Shown piece by piece: positions 42,267 through 51,125 of a stretch of DNA of 64,000 bases (the first letter of the stretch is position 1; each line of letters opens with the position of its first letter). Source of the DNA: Lentzea cavernae (GTDB taxonomy: Bacteria; Actinomycetota; Actinomycetes; Mycobacteriales; Pseudonocardiaceae); NCBI RefSeq assembly GCF_014653695.1, contig NZ_BNAR01000008.1, positions 62,001 through 126,000 of the forward strand, read 5' to 3'. Position numbers and translations under genes: made by a program. Below the pieces are notes generated by a model. It worked only from the letters and a program-made list of their open reading frames with translations, had not been told where the DNA came from and did not search any database.

Positions 42267-43637
42267 TCAGACGTCCAGGGCGACCTTGCCCGCCACGCGG
42301 TCCTCGTTGCGCCGCGTTTTGGTCCAACCGTTGTTGCCCCGCACCAAACGGATCAGCGCGCGCCACGACGTGATGTAGAAGGTGTAGATGTACAGCGCGT
42401 AACCGAACCCGTACGCGATGGACTTCCAGAACCCGACGTCGACGCAACGCGCGCGGTACACCGGCCCCCACAGGACGAACGGCAACAGCCCGAACGCGCC
42501 GTACACCGTGAAGAGGATCCACGCGCCGTCGAAGAACCACGTGACGACTTCGGAAGGCGACACCGCGAACCGGTAGGCCATCATCGCCATCGGGATCGGG
42601 TAGATCAGCGTGCCGAGCAACTGCATCCACGGTTGGGCGAGGTAGTACATCATTTCGGCGGCACCGAGGGTCGTCAGGTGGTCGGAGTCCCAGATGCGCC
42701 GCAGATAACGCATGCACTGCATGGTTCCCTGACCCCACCGGGTGCGCTGGGCGAGGAACCGGCGCAACGAGTACAGCGCTTCCTGGTTCACGTGCGTGTC
42801 CAACGAGAAACCCGTGTGCCAGCCCGCTGTCAGCAGGTGCACGCCGAGTTCGAAGTCCTCCAGCAGCGAACCGCGCCAAGGGCTTCCGGTCGGTCCCGCG
42901 ATCGAGTCCAAAGCGGACAGACGGGTGAACTGGCCGTTGCCGCCCATGGAGATCGTGCCCGTGGCGCCGCGCGACATCTGGATCGCCGCGATGGCCGTGC
43001 GGAACTCCAGGTCCTGCATCCGCACGAGCCCGGCGCCGAACGCGCGCCGCCACCGCGTCACCCCCGGCTGCCGCTCGCCCGCGTTGATCATCCGCACGTC
43101 GACCTGCACGGCGCCGATCCGCGGGTTGCCGAAGAGGTGGGTCGCCGCGCAGACCTCCAGGCAGTTGGGCGCGGGACGGCCGTCCGCGTCCACCACGACG
43201 ATGATCGCGCTGTCGGCGTCCGCGCGACGGCCCATCCACATCTTCAACGTGCGGTAGGCGTCGTTCAGCGCGTTGCCCTTGCCGGTGCGGGCATAGGGCC
43301 GTTGGCGTTGCACGAGGTGGATCTGCGGATCGCGAATGCCGCCGTTGCGCTTCAACGTCCGTACCACGCCGGCTGTGCGGTCGTCGGAGTCGTCGTCGAT
43401 GACCCACACGTGCGCGATGGGGAACGTGTCGCGCAGGTACCGGATCGTGCCGCCGATGACGGCCTCCTCGTCACGGCACGGCACGAAGAAGTGCCACTCG
43501 AACGACGAGGGTTCCCCGACGGGCGCGGGCTTGCGCCGCAGGTACGGGATCACGATCACGAACACGTACGTCACGAAGGCGACGCTCATCGTCAGAGCGA
43601 GCGCCTGCGTGAACCCGAGGACGAGGTCGAGGCTCAC
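42267..43637 (-). CDS. Membrane glycosyltransferase, GT2 family, of the exosortase locus
   Basis: A 456-residue processive-type GT2 enzyme. One N-terminal helix (LALTMSVAFVTYVFVIVIPY) is followed by the catalytic domain with EWHFFVPCRDEEAVIGG, VWVIDDDSDDRT, IIVVVDADGRP (DxD), LLEDFELGVHL (ED) and RTRWGQGTMQCMRYL (QxxRW-like). About four helices follow at the C-terminus. The GTG overlaps the exosortase stop, so both are co-translated. Actinobacterial exosortase loci often pair with such a transferase, which may build the glycan that decorates or receives the sorted protein. Confidence 0.9.
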   Translation of the reverse strand: MSLDLVLGFTQALALTMSVAFVTYVFVIVIPYLRRKPAPVGEPSSFEWHFFVPCRDEEAVIGGTIRYLRDTFPIAHVWVIDDDSDDRTAGVVRTLKRNGGIRDPQIHLVQRQRPYARTGKGNALNDAYRTLKMWMGRRADADSAIIVVVDADGRPAPNCLEVCAATHLFGNPRIGAVQVDVRMINAGERQPGVTRWRRAFGAGLVRMQDLEFRTAIAAIQMSRGATGTISMGGNGQFTRLSALDSIAGPTGSPWRGSLLEDFELGVHLLTAGWHTGFSLDTHVNQEALYSLRRFLAQRTRWGQGTMQCMRYLRRIWDSDHLTTLGAAEMMYYLAQPWMQLLGTLIYPIPMAMMAYRFAVSPSEVVTWFFDGAWILFTVYGAFGLLPFVLWGPVYRARCVDVGFWKSIAYGFGYALYIYTFYITSWRALIRLVRGNNGWTKTRRNEDRVAGKVALDV

Positions 43638-44152
43638 TTCCGCGTGGCCAGCCAGACGAACGCGACCAACGCGGCCGCGCCACCGAACACGCTCACCATC
43701 GACCCGAGCAGCGTGTGACCCCAGTAGTAGCCGGTGTCGACGCCCAGCCAGTTCACCAGGCCCACCAGCGTCAGCACGCGGAACTGGTTGACGACGACGA
43801 CCGCGAACCCGGCGACCCCGAGCGCGAACAGCACGCGGCTCTGGATGCGCGGGCGCAACGCGATCATCACCGCGCCGACGACGATCAGCGGCAGCACCAG
43901 GAACGCGGACGTGCACTCCGGCGTCATCCGCAGTCCCAGCGGGGTGTCCGAGCCGAGTCCGAAGTAGACGGTCTGGCGGTCGGGGACCACGTGCACGCCG
44001 TACGAGCTGATGACGCTCAGGACGGCGCCGGACAGCGAGATCTCCGCCGTGCGGTACAGGCGGTGCGCGAACACGAGTCCCGCGGCCACGGCGAGCAGGA
44101 CGACCACCGTCACCCGGCTCGGGAATGTGGCGCGGCGCAGGGCAAGCGTCAC
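43634..44152 (-). CDS. Exosortase/archaeosortase-family protein (exosortase P-like)
   Basis: A 172-residue integral membrane transpeptidase of the exosortase superfamily. The three catalytic residues are visible: Cys80 in RMTPECTSAFLVLPL, Arg125 in VNQFRVLTLVGLVNW and His146 in GYYWGHTLLGSMVS. About five helices are predicted. The GTG at 44152 follows GGAAAGGA; a GTG at 44233 would add 27 polar residues. It should cut the C-terminal sorting signal of neighbouring surface proteins such as the divergent gene at 44449 and attach them to an envelope acceptor. Confidence 0.88.
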   Translation of the reverse strand: MTLALRRATFPSRVTVVVLLAVAAGLVFAHRLYRTAEISLSGAVLSVISSYGVHVVPDRQTVYFGLGSDTPLGLRMTPECTSAFLVLPLIVVGAVMIALRPRIQSRVLFALGVAGFAVVVVNQFRVLTLVGLVNWLGVDTGYYWGHTLLGSMVSVFGGAAALVAFVWLATRK

Positions 44153-44370
44153 CCGAAGATCCTTTCCACCGATGAGGGAGCGCCCAGACGGGCTACTTGA
44201 CGTTCCATCGGTAGACGCAACGTCATCCCTCACCCCCGGATCGGGTGACGCCGTGACCGGAAATTGATCAAAAACCCCACGATGAGTGGCCCCGATTGGG
44301 CAAGTCGAGTGGTCGTGTCGCTCGATACGGGGAGTAACCCTCAGTTCCCTCGAAAGAACGCCGATGCCGG

Positions 44371-44379
44371 TAATTGCCC
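44371..44379 (+). promoter_or_regulatory. TAATTGCCC motif shared by the two surface-protein genes (copy 1)
   Basis: CCGGTAATTGCCC is found 70 bases before the ATG at 44449, followed 25 bases later by ATCAGCGC. The same two words in the same order precede the secreted-protein gene at 46781. It may be a recognition element for a common regulator or alternative sigma factor. Confidence 0.4.
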
Positions 44380-44448
44380 CCGGAAAGCGTGAAACCAGAT
44401 TGGTATCAGCGCGCCCTGGGGGCCGGAGGAATCAAGGGAAGGAGTTTC

Positions 44449-45213
44449 ATGCGTGTCCGAATGACGGGACTGGCTGGAGTCGTCGCGATCGCCGCGCTCC
44501 TGGTCGGTGCCGCACCTGCTTCGGCCGCTCCGGGGGACGCCTCGGCCTACGGTGCGAGGCTCAACGTGACGCTGCTCGGCAGCCCCGCGGTCAACGCGGA
44601 GCCGTTCGCCGCCGCCAACGCGAACGGGCCGACGCAGAACACGTTCGCCGGCGTCGATCTCACCGGGATCCTGAAGACCGGTGTCATCAACGCCGCGGCG
44701 TCGCGGGACGAGAACTCCGGCGGCGTGTACTCGCGGGCGAGCACCGCGGACGTCCGGCTCGACCTGCTCTCCAAGGTCACCGGCAAGATCTCCGCCGAAC
44801 TGGTGGAGGCGGAGTGCACGGCGACCCAGAAGGGTCTGTCCGGCAAGTCCAAGCTCGCGGGCGTCAACCTCGGCAAGCTCGGCCAGGTCAACGCGGATCC
44901 GGCGGCGAACACCAAGCTCGACGTGCAGCTGGCCGGCATCAAGATCGCCGAGGTGATCTTCAACGAGCAGGTCAAGAACAACGACGGCAGCCTCACCGTG
45001 AACGCGATTCACATCAAGCTGCTGCAGGGCGTGCTCGGCTCGATCGGCACCGGCGACGTGATCCTGTCGTCCGCCACGTGCGGTCCCGCCGGCCTGCCCA
45101 TCCCGATGGCGTCGGGCGCCGGCCTTTGGATCGGCCTGGGCCTGCTCGGCGTCGTCGCCGCTCCGGTCGCCTTCGTGGCGCTGCGCCGCCGCGCGTCGCT
45201 GCCCGCGGCCTGA
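44449..45213 (+). CDS. Choice-of-anchor P-like surface protein with exosortase sorting tail
   Basis: A 254-residue exported protein. The signal peptide runs to about Ala27 (VVAIAALLVGAAPASA). A beta-rich domain has one cysteine pair (VEAECTA and SSATCGPAG). The tail has the tripartite sorting layout: LPIPMASGAG, a hydrophobic helix (LWIGLGLLGVVAAPVAFVAL) and basic RRR. GGGAAGGAG precedes the ATG. It is divergent from the exosortase gene and most likely its substrate. Function on the cell surface is unknown. Confidence 0.82.
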   Translation: MRVRMTGLAGVVAIAALLVGAAPASAAPGDASAYGARLNVTLLGSPAVNAEPFAAANANGPTQNTFAGVDLTGILKTGVINAAASRDENSGGVYSRASTADVRLDLLSKVTGKISAELVEAECTATQKGLSGKSKLAGVNLGKLGQVNADPAANTKLDVQLAGIKIAEVIFNEQVKNNDGSLTVNAIHIKLLQGVLGSIGTGDVILSSATCGPAGLPIPMASGAGLWIGLGLLGVVAAPVAFVALRRRASLPAA

Positions 45214-45227
45214 ACGGAGAGCGGCGG

Positions 45228-45419
45228 ATGTACAAGGTCCCTGGTACCGGCGTTGGTGTCAGCACGGGCGTGGGTGCCCTCGCGGTCACCGGCGCGGACG
45301 TGACGTGGTGGATCGTCGCGGGAATCGTCCTGCTCGTCGCGGGTGCGGTCGTGCTGCACCTGACGAGGCAGAAGCGCCGCGCGGTCCCCGTCCAGACCAG
45401 ACCGAACCGAGCCGGCTGA
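45228..45419 (+). CDS. Small LPXTG-like cell-wall/membrane peptide
   Basis: A 63-residue protein read from the ATG at 45228, behind GGAGAGCGGCGG, 14 bases after the surface-protein gene. It has PGTGVGVSTGVG, then LAVTGADVTWW, a hydrophobic helix (IVAGIVLLVAGAVVLHL) and a basic RQKRR tail. This is the layout of a sortase signal (LAxTG variant) with almost no mature domain and no N-terminal signal peptide, so it could insert as a tail-anchored peptide. It may assist the exosortase substrate. A hairpin terminator follows. Confidence 0.65.
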   Translation: MYKVPGTGVGVSTGVGALAVTGADVTWWIVAGIVLLVAGAVVLHLTRQKRRAVPVQTRPNRAG

Positions 45420-45423
45420 ATCG

Positions 45424-45457
45424 GTCCGCCTGGGGTTGCCCCCGGCCCCAGGCGGAC
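45424..45457 (+). terminator. Terminator between surface-protein operon and wecB
   Basis: GTCCGCCTGGGG (45424-45435) and CCCCAGGCGGAC (45446-45457) are perfect 12-bp arms around a 10-base loop. Confidence 0.88.
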
Positions 45458-45485
45458 CTCCCGGTCTCCCCGAGAGAGGACAACG

Positions 45486-46664
45486 GTGAGCAAAGAGGTT
45501 CTGCTCGTGGCCGGCACGCGGCCAGAAGCACTGAAGATCGCCCCGGTCGCCATCGCACTGCGGGGGCACCCCGGCCTCCGTCCCACGATCGTCCACAGCG
45601 GACAGCACTCCGGCATGGTCGAGCAGGCGCTCGGCGCGTTCGACCTGGTGCCGGACGTGCGGCTGGACGTGCCCCGCAGCACCGGGACGCAGGCCGAACT
45701 GGTCTCCCGGCTGCTGCCCGAGTTCGACGCCGTGCTGCAGGAGCGCGAGCCGGCGGTCACCCTCGTGCAGGGCGACACCACGACGACCCTGGCCGCGGCG
45801 CTCGCCTCCTACTGGCGCGGAATCCCCGTGGCGCACCTCGAAGCCGGTCTGCGCACCGGTGACCTGTACGGCCCGTTCCCCGAGGAGGGGACCCGGCAGA
45901 TGATCTCCCGCATCGCGTCGCTGCACCTCGCGCCGACCGACGACGCCGCGAACGCGCTGAACTCGGAATGCCTGCCGGACAGCCACATCGTCGTCACCGG
46001 CAACACCGTCGTGGACGCCGTGCAGCGCGTCGCGTCGGCTGACCTGCCCGCGTCCAGCCCGGACCTCGCGGCCCTGGAACGCGGCCTGGACGCCACCGGC
46101 GGCCGGCTCATGCTCGTCACCGTGCACCGCCGCGAGTCGTGGGGCCGCCCGCTCATGCGCGTGCTCAACGCCGTGCGCGCCATCGCCGACCGCCACCCCG
46201 ACCTGCACGTGCTCCTCCCCGCGCACCCGAACCCCGGTGTGCGCGAACAGGTCGTGTCGCACCTCGGCGGCCACGAGCGCGTCGTCATCACCGACCCGCT
46301 CGACTACCCGGACCTGGTGCGCGTCCTCAGGCGCGCCGCCCTCGTGCTGACCGACTCCGGTGGCATCCAGGAGGAGGCGCCCACGTTCGGCGTGCCCGTG
46401 CTGGTGCTGCGCGAGACCACCGAACGCATGCTCGCCGTCGACGCCGGGTGCGCCTGGCTCGTCGGCACCGACACCACCCGCATCCTCGCCGAGGCGGGCT
46501 GGGTGCTCGGCTCCCGGCTGCGGCTTCCCCTGGGGCGCAACCCGTTCGGCGACGGGCGTGCCGCCGTCCGGGTGTGCTCCGCGCTGGAGAGGCTCGCGGG
46601 CCTGCCCACCGCCCTGCCGCGCCGGGAGCCGTACGCCACCCTGGTCGGCGTGGGATCCCGCTGA
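45486..46664 (+). CDS. wecB: UDP-N-acetylglucosamine 2-epimerase (non-hydrolysing)
   Basis: A 392-residue GT-B-fold epimerase making UDP-ManNAc from UDP-GlcNAc. Conserved parts are VAGTRPEALKIAPV, LVQGDTTTTLAAALAS, VAHLEAGLRTGDLYGPFPEE, VTVHRRESWG and LTDSGGIQEEAPTFGVPVLV. GAGAGGACAACG precedes the GTG. It supplies activated ManNAc for wall or surface glycans and lies within the exosortase module, which supports a glycan-linked sorting pathway. A second copy elsewhere for housekeeping is likely but unseen. Confidence 0.93.
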   Translation: MSKEVLLVAGTRPEALKIAPVAIALRGHPGLRPTIVHSGQHSGMVEQALGAFDLVPDVRLDVPRSTGTQAELVSRLLPEFDAVLQEREPAVTLVQGDTTTTLAAALASYWRGIPVAHLEAGLRTGDLYGPFPEEGTRQMISRIASLHLAPTDDAANALNSECLPDSHIVVTGNTVVDAVQRVASADLPASSPDLAALERGLDATGGRLMLVTVHRRESWGRPLMRVLNAVRAIADRHPDLHVLLPAHPNPGVREQVVSHLGGHERVVITDPLDYPDLVRVLRRAALVLTDSGGIQEEAPTFGVPVLVLRETTERMLAVDAGCAWLVGTDTTRILAEAGWVLGSRLRLPLGRNPFGDGRAAVRVCSALERLAGLPTALPRREPYATLVGVGSR

Positions 46665-46690
46665 CCAAGAACGAATGTCACTCAACCGGG

Positions 46691-46699
46691 TAATTGCCC
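46691..46699 (+). promoter_or_regulatory. TAATTGCCC motif shared by the two surface-protein genes (copy 2)
   Basis: CCGGGTAATTGCCC lies 90 bases before the ATG at 46781, with ATCAGCGC 33 bases further on. It corresponds to the element at 44371. Confidence 0.4.
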
Positions 46700-46780
46700 A
46701 CACGAACGGGTGATATGAGGTCCTCGGTTGTCATCAGCGCCCCGCGGCACAACCATTATCGGGCCGTGGGAATCGAGGCA

Positions 46781-47446
46781 ATGCGAAAAATGCGCAAGAG
46801 TTCGATCGCGTGCGCTGTGGTCGCGCTGGCGTTCGCGACCGCGGCCCCCGCGCTCGCGGCGAACCCGCCCGGAACCGCGTCGGCAGGCTCCGCGGACTTC
46901 GCGAAGGCCGGCCAGGCGTTCAAGGTGGCACCCCTCGCGGTGTGCGACGTGAACCCGGACGTGGCGGGCACCGTCACCGGCGCCAGCCCCGCGGTGAGCA
47001 GGACCGGGCTCAAGATCGGCGAGACCAGCTCCACCTGCACGACCGAGGTGGTGAACCCGGCCGAGCTGCTGACCACGACCAAGTCCGTGGCCAAGGGCTC
47101 CGGGTTCGAGCTGTCCGCGCTCACGGGCGTCAGGGGGCCGCGGCTCAAGATCGCCGAGTGGTCGATCACCTGCGACGCCACCGAGAAGGGCACGTCGGCC
47201 GGCTGGGAGCTCAAGGGCATGTCCGGGTGGACCGGGCTGCCGCAGCAGATCCCGTCCGGGTACGTGCACGACGTCAAGGCGGGCGACGGGACCGTGCTCG
47301 CCAGGGCCAAGTTCACCGACACGGTGTTCCCGGTGCCGAACGACGGCAGCATCTCGATGACGCTGCTGAAGATCACCTTCGAACCGTCGTCCGGCTACGC
47401 GGGAAGCATCACCGTCGGCACGGTGGCCTGCTCACCGACTCCTTAG
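46781..47446 (+). CDS. Secreted protein of the exosortase locus, no anchor
   Basis: A 221-residue exported protein. Basic MRKMRKSS and a hydrophobic run lead to APALAA near residue 25. The mature part is beta-rich with four cysteines (LAVCDVNP, SSTCTTEV, SITCDATEK, VACSPTP). Unlike the protein at 44449 it ends without a hydrophobic tail, so it should be released or held non-covalently. The ATG at 46781 follows GAGGC; a second in-frame ATG lies at 46790. A shared upstream motif suggests co-regulation with the anchored protein. Family not recognised with certainty. Confidence 0.72.
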   Translation: MRKMRKSSIACAVVALAFATAAPALAANPPGTASAGSADFAKAGQAFKVAPLAVCDVNPDVAGTVTGASPAVSRTGLKIGETSSTCTTEVVNPAELLTTTKSVAKGSGFELSALTGVRGPRLKIAEWSITCDATEKGTSAGWELKGMSGWTGLPQQIPSGYVHDVKAGDGTVLARAKFTDTVFPVPNDGSISMTLLKITFEPSSGYAGSITVGTVACSPTP

Positions 47447-47982
47447 GAGACACCGACGCCCGCGGCGAGCAGCTCCTCGACGGCGGCGTCGCGGGTCGTC
47501 TGGGCGACCGCCGCCGTCAGGTCGACGAGCACCGTCGTGCGGAAGCCGTTGCGGTGCGCGTCGAGGGCGGTGGCGCGCACGCAGTGGTCGGTCGCGATGC
47601 CGACCACGTCCACCTCCGTCACGCCCCTCTCCGTCAGCCAGCCCGCCAGGTCGTTCTCCGCCTCGAAACCCGAGTAGGCGGCGGCGAACCGGCCCTTCGA
47701 GAACACCTGCTCGATCCCGGACACGTCGAGCTCCGGGTGGAACGACGCGCCGGGCGAGCCCGCGACGCAGTGCACCGGCCACGAGTCGATGAAGTCGGGC
47801 GTCAGCGAGAAGTGCGCGCCGGGATCGACGTGGTAGTCGCGCGTCGCGACGACGTGGTCGTACGCCGAGATGGCGATGTGCTGCGAGATGGCCGCCGCGA
47901 CGGCGGCACCTCCCGCCACCGCGAGCGATCCGCCTTCGCAGAAGTCGTTCTGCACGTCGACGACGATCAGTGCCTTGGTCAT
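47443..47982 (-). CDS. pncA: Nicotinamidase
   Basis: A 179-residue isochorismatase-fold amidase converting nicotinamide to nicotinate in NAD salvage. The catalytic triad is Asp9 (VVDVQNDF), Lys96 (SKGRFAAAYSGF) and Cys134 (ATDHCVRAT). The metal site matches M. tuberculosis PncA: Asp49, His51, His57 and His71. It follows pncB by one base, forming a two-gene NAD salvage operon. Its stop overlaps the convergent secreted-protein gene by four bases. Confidence 0.95.
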   Translation of the reverse strand: MTKALIVVDVQNDFCEGGSLAVAGGAAVAAAISQHIAISAYDHVVATRDYHVDPGAHFSLTPDFIDSWPVHCVAGSPGASFHPELDVSGIEQVFSKGRFAAAYSGFEAENDLAGWLTERGVTEVDVVGIATDHCVRATALDAHRNGFRTTVLVDLTAAVAQTTRDAAVEELLAAGVGVS

Positions 47983-47983
47983 G

Positions 47984-49267
47984 TCAGCTCTCCAGGTAGA
48001 TCGTCGGGATCGCGGGCTCGCCGCGCGAGAGCTTGAGGCCCTCCCACGGCACGCTCACCAGCGCCGCGCGCAGGCGTTCGCGGCTCTGCTCCAGCGTGGG
48101 CACGTCGTCGGTGAGCTTCCCGTCGCGCACCAGCGGGATCTGCACCAGCCTGTCGTGCGGGCCGAGCTCGGGTTCCGACGGGGCCTGGAACACGACCTCC
48201 TCGATGGCCGTGCCCGTGTCCTTGTGGCGGCGCAGCGCCTTCTTCCAGCCGCCGCGCGACTGCTTCGACGTGCTGCGCTTCTCGACGTGCCTGCCGTCGA
48301 CCTCGACCAGCTTGTAGACCATGCCCGCGGTCGGCGCTCCGGAGCCGGTCACGACCGACGTGCCCACGCCGTACGCGTCCACGGGCTCCGCGCGCAGGGC
48401 GGCGATCGCGTACTCGTCGAGGTCGCTCGACACGACGATCCGGGTGTTCTTCGCGCCCAGCGAGTCGAGCTGGTCGCGCGCCTGCCTGGCCATCACGCCG
48501 AGGTCGCCCGAGTCGATGCGGATCGCGCCGAGCTCGGGGCCGGCGACGGCGACCGCGGTCTTGATGCCCTCGGAGATGTCGTAGGTGTCGACCAGCAACG
48601 TCGTGCCGACGCCCAGCGCCTCGATCTGGCTGCGGAACGCCTCTTCCTCGGTGTCGTGCAGCAGAGTGAACGCGTGCGCGCACGTGCCGGCCGTCGGGAT
48701 GCCGTGCCGGCGGCCCGCCTCGAGGTTCGAGGTCGCGTGGAAGCCCGCCAGGTAGGCCACGCGGGCGCACGCCACGGCGGCTTCCTCGTGGGTGCGGCGC
48801 GAGCCCATCTCGATCATGTGACGGCCGTTGGCCGCGGTCACCATGCGGGCGGCGGCGGACGCGATCGCGCTGTCGTGGTTGAGGATCGAGAGGGCGAGCG
48901 TCTCCAGCACGACCCCCTCGGCGAACGAGGCGCGCACGGTCAGCACCGGCGAGCCGGGGAAGTAGAGCTCGCCCTCGGGGTAGCCGTCGATCTCGCCGGA
49001 GAACCGGTAGTTCGCGAGCCATTCCAAAGTGGAATCGTCGACCACCGCGTTGCGGCGCAGCTGCTCGATCTCCTCGTCGCCGAAGCGGAAGTCCTTGATC
49101 GCTTCGAGCAGCCTGTTCGTGCCCGCGACCACGCCGTAGCGGCGCCCGTCGGGGAGCCGGCGGGCGAAGACCTCGAACACGCACGGACGGTCACCAGTGC
49201 CGTCACGCAGCGCGGCCGCGAGCATCGTGAGCTCGTAGTGGTCGGTCAGCAAGGCCGTCGAGTTCAT
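47984..49267 (-). CDS. pncB: Nicotinate phosphoribosyltransferase
   Basis: A 427-residue type II phosphoribosyltransferase producing nicotinate mononucleotide from nicotinate and PRPP. Recognisable parts are [35 protein letters not shown], the phosphorylated-His region [28 protein letters not shown] and [14 protein letters not shown]. The ATG at 49267 is chosen; GTG and TTG two and three codons upstream are possible. It is divergent from clpS, as in M. tuberculosis. Confidence 0.95.
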   Translation of the reverse strand: MNSTALLTDHYELTMLAAALRDGTGDRPCVFEVFARRLPDGRRYGVVAGTNRLLEAIKDFRFGDEEIEQLRRNAVVDDSTLEWLANYRFSGEIDGYPEGELYFPGSPVLTVRASFAEGVVLETLALSILNHDSAIASAAARMVTAANGRHMIEMGSRRTHEEAAVACARVAYLAGFHATSNLEAGRRHGIPTAGTCAHAFTLLHDTEEEAFRSQIEALGVGTTLLVDTYDISEGIKTAVAVAGPELGAIRIDSGDLGVMARQARDQLDSLGAKNTRIVVSSDLDEYAIAALRAEPVDAYGVGTSVVTGSGAPTAGMVYKLVEVDGRHVEKRSTSKQSRGGWKKALRRHKDTGTAIEEVVFQAPSEPELGPHDRLVQIPLVRDGKLTDDVPTLEQSRERLRAALVSVPWEGLKLSRGEPAIPTIYLES

Positions 49268-49346
49268 GGTCACCAACCCTAAGCTCGCATCCGGTTTACC
49301 CGCACGCGGTCTCCGTCACTGCGGCGAACATGACACCATTGGCGGT

Positions 49347-49646
49347 ATGACCACGCCCGTCGAACAGGAACGGACGCAGCCGGAGGCCGTCGGTGAGGAA
49401 GTCGCCGCCGAGGACCGACCCTGGCAGACCGTGGTCTGGAACGACCCGGTAAACCTGATGTCCTACGTGACGTACGTGTTCCAGAAGCTGTTCGGGTTCA
49501 GCAGGGACCATGCGACCAAGCTGATGCTCGACGTGCACCACAAGGGCAAGGCGATCGTGACATCGGGCACCAAGGACAAGGTGGAGGCCGACGTGGCGAA
49601 ACTCCACGCGGCAGGGCTCTGGGCGACCATGCAGCGGGCCTCGTGA
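49347..49646 (+). CDS. clpS: ATP-dependent Clp protease adaptor ClpS
   Basis: A 99-residue N-degron adaptor. The core is [20 protein letters not shown] followed by a [17 protein letters not shown] helix, the ClpS signature. The N-terminal 25 residues are acidic and disordered, the part that enters ClpC in characterised proteins. The ATG at 49347 is preferred over the longer frame. It overlaps the DUF2017 gene (GTGA), a standard actinobacterial pair. Confidence 0.95.
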   Translation: MTTPVEQERTQPEAVGEEVAAEDRPWQTVVWNDPVNLMSYVTYVFQKLFGFSRDHATKLMLDVHHKGKAIVTSGTKDKVEADVAKLHAAGLWATMQRAS

Positions 49647-50200
49647 AGAGGTGGAAGCGCGACGGCGACGTGGTCGTCGGCACGCTGGACCGGCAGGAGG
49701 CCGCGGTCGTGCGCGGTCTGGTCAGCCAGATCCAGGACATGCTGCTGGCCCGCGCCGAGGAAGCGCCCCAGGACGAGCTCGCGGAGCTGACGGGCATCAG
49801 GACCGGCCCGTCGGAGGCTCCCGACGACCCGATCCTGGGCAGGCTGCTGCCCGACTTCCACCGCCTCGACGACGACGCGCCGGACCCGGACGAGGTCAAC
49901 TCGGCGTCGGCGCTGCGCTCGTTGCACGAGCCGGAACTTCTGGACCACAAGACGGCGGCGGCCGAGACCGTGCTGCAGACCTGCTCGCCCGACGGCGGTG
50001 AGCTGCGGCTGACGATCGCGCAGGCCGAGGCCTGGATGGCGTCGCTCAACGACGTGCGTCTGGCCCTCGGGACCGCCCTGGACGTCACCGAGGACATGCC
50101 GGACGAGCTGCCGCCGGAGGACCCGAGATCGCCGCACCTAGGCGTCTACCACTGGCTGACCTGGGTGCAGGACACCCTGGTCGAGGCGATGCTGCCGTGA
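49643..50200 (+). CDS. DUF2017 protein
   Basis: A 185-residue soluble, acidic protein of the DUF2017 family, found next to clpS in actinobacteria. It starts [20 protein letters not shown] and ends [20 protein letters not shown], both family-typical. The GTG overlaps the clpS stop and its own stop overlaps the peptidase GTG. Function is unknown; the conserved position suggests a link to N-degron proteolysis. Confidence 0.92.
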   Translation: MKRWKRDGDVVVGTLDRQEAAVVRGLVSQIQDMLLARAEEAPQDELAELTGIRTGPSEAPDDPILGRLLPDFHRLDDDAPDPDEVNSASALRSLHEPELLDHKTAAAETVLQTCSPDGGELRLTIAQAEAWMASLNDVRLALGTALDVTEDMPDELPPEDPRSPHLGVYHWLTWVQDTLVEAMLP

Positions 50201-51108
50201 TTCCCGGCGTCCTCGTCGGCCACCACCACCGGGTCGGACCGGGCTGGGCTACGGGCACGACCGTCGTCCTCGTGCCCGAAGGCGCGGTCGGGGCCGTCGA
50301 CGGGCGCGGTGGCGCGCCCGGCACCCGCGAGACCGACCTGCTCGACCCGGCGAACCTGGTCCAGCAGGTCCACGCGATCTGCCTGTCCGGCGGCTCGGCG
50401 TACGGGCTCGCGGCTGCGGACGGCGTCATGCGCTGGCTCTCGGAACGCTCGATCGGCTTCCAGGTGGGCGCCCAGCCGCACCACGTCGTGCCGATCGTGC
50501 CGGGCGCGGTGATCTTCGACCTGCCGATGTCGGAGTGGGGCAACCGGCCGGACTCCTCGTTCGGGTACGCGGCCTGTGAGGCTGCGTCGGAGACTTTCGA
50601 CCTGGGCTGCGTCGGCGCTGGTGCCGGTGCCAGGGTCGGTTCGCTGAAGGGTGGCGTCGGCGTCGCCTCGGCCACCGTCGGCGCGCATCGGATCGGCGCG
50701 CTGGCCGTGGTGAACGCGGCCGGTGAGGTCGTCGACCGCGCCTCCGGCCTGCCGTGGCTGCCGTCTTTGGGCGCCCGGCCGGTGGTGCTGCCCGAACGCA
50801 AGCCCGAGGGCCTCAACACCACGATCGGCGTGGTCGCGGTGGACGCAGACCTGTCCAAAGCGGAGTGTCAGCGGCTCGCGATGGCCGCGCAGGACGGCCT
50901 GGCCCGCGCCGTGCGGCCCGCGCACTCGATGTTCGACGGCGACACGGTGTTCGCGCTGGCCACGGGTGCCGTGCCACTGGAGGGGCCGCGCGCGTTCGCG
51001 TTGGACGCGCTGTGCACCGCCGCTGCCGAGGTGTTCGCCGGGGCCGTGGTGTCCGGTGTGCGCGAGGCGACGTCTTTGAACGGCGTGACGGCGTTCCGCG
51101 ACCTCTGA
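50197..51108 (+). CDS. P1/DmpA-family aminopeptidase-like Ntn hydrolase
   Basis: A 303-residue DmpA/BapA-like protein of the self-processing Ntn-hydrolase P1 family. Typical elements are VQQVHAICLSGGSAYGLAAADGVM, PIVPGAVIFDL and the processing region near LNTTIGVVAVDADL, where autocleavage before Thr217 or a nearby residue would expose the nucleophile. Such enzymes cut N-terminal D- or beta-amino acids. The M. tuberculosis equivalent occupies the same place between the DUF2017 gene and mec. Confidence 0.88.
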   Translation: MIPGVLVGHHHRVGPGWATGTTVVLVPEGAVGAVDGRGGAPGTRETDLLDPANLVQQVHAICLSGGSAYGLAAADGVMRWLSERSIGFQVGAQPHHVVPIVPGAVIFDLPMSEWGNRPDSSFGYAACEAASETFDLGCVGAGAGARVGSLKGGVGVASATVGAHRIGALAVVNAAGEVVDRASGLPWLPSLGARPVVLPERKPEGLNTTIGVVAVDADLSKAECQRLAMAAQDGLARAVRPAHSMFDGDTVFALATGAVPLEGPRAFALDALCTAAAEVFAGAVVSGVREATSLNGVTAFRDL

Positions 51109-51125
51109 GTGGGTAACCACCCGCC

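Noticed and set aside
44280-44449. Possible riboswitch before the exosortase substrate
   Set aside because: The 5' region is long and GC-structured, but conserved words of c-di-GMP, c-di-AMP and cobalamin riboswitches were not found.
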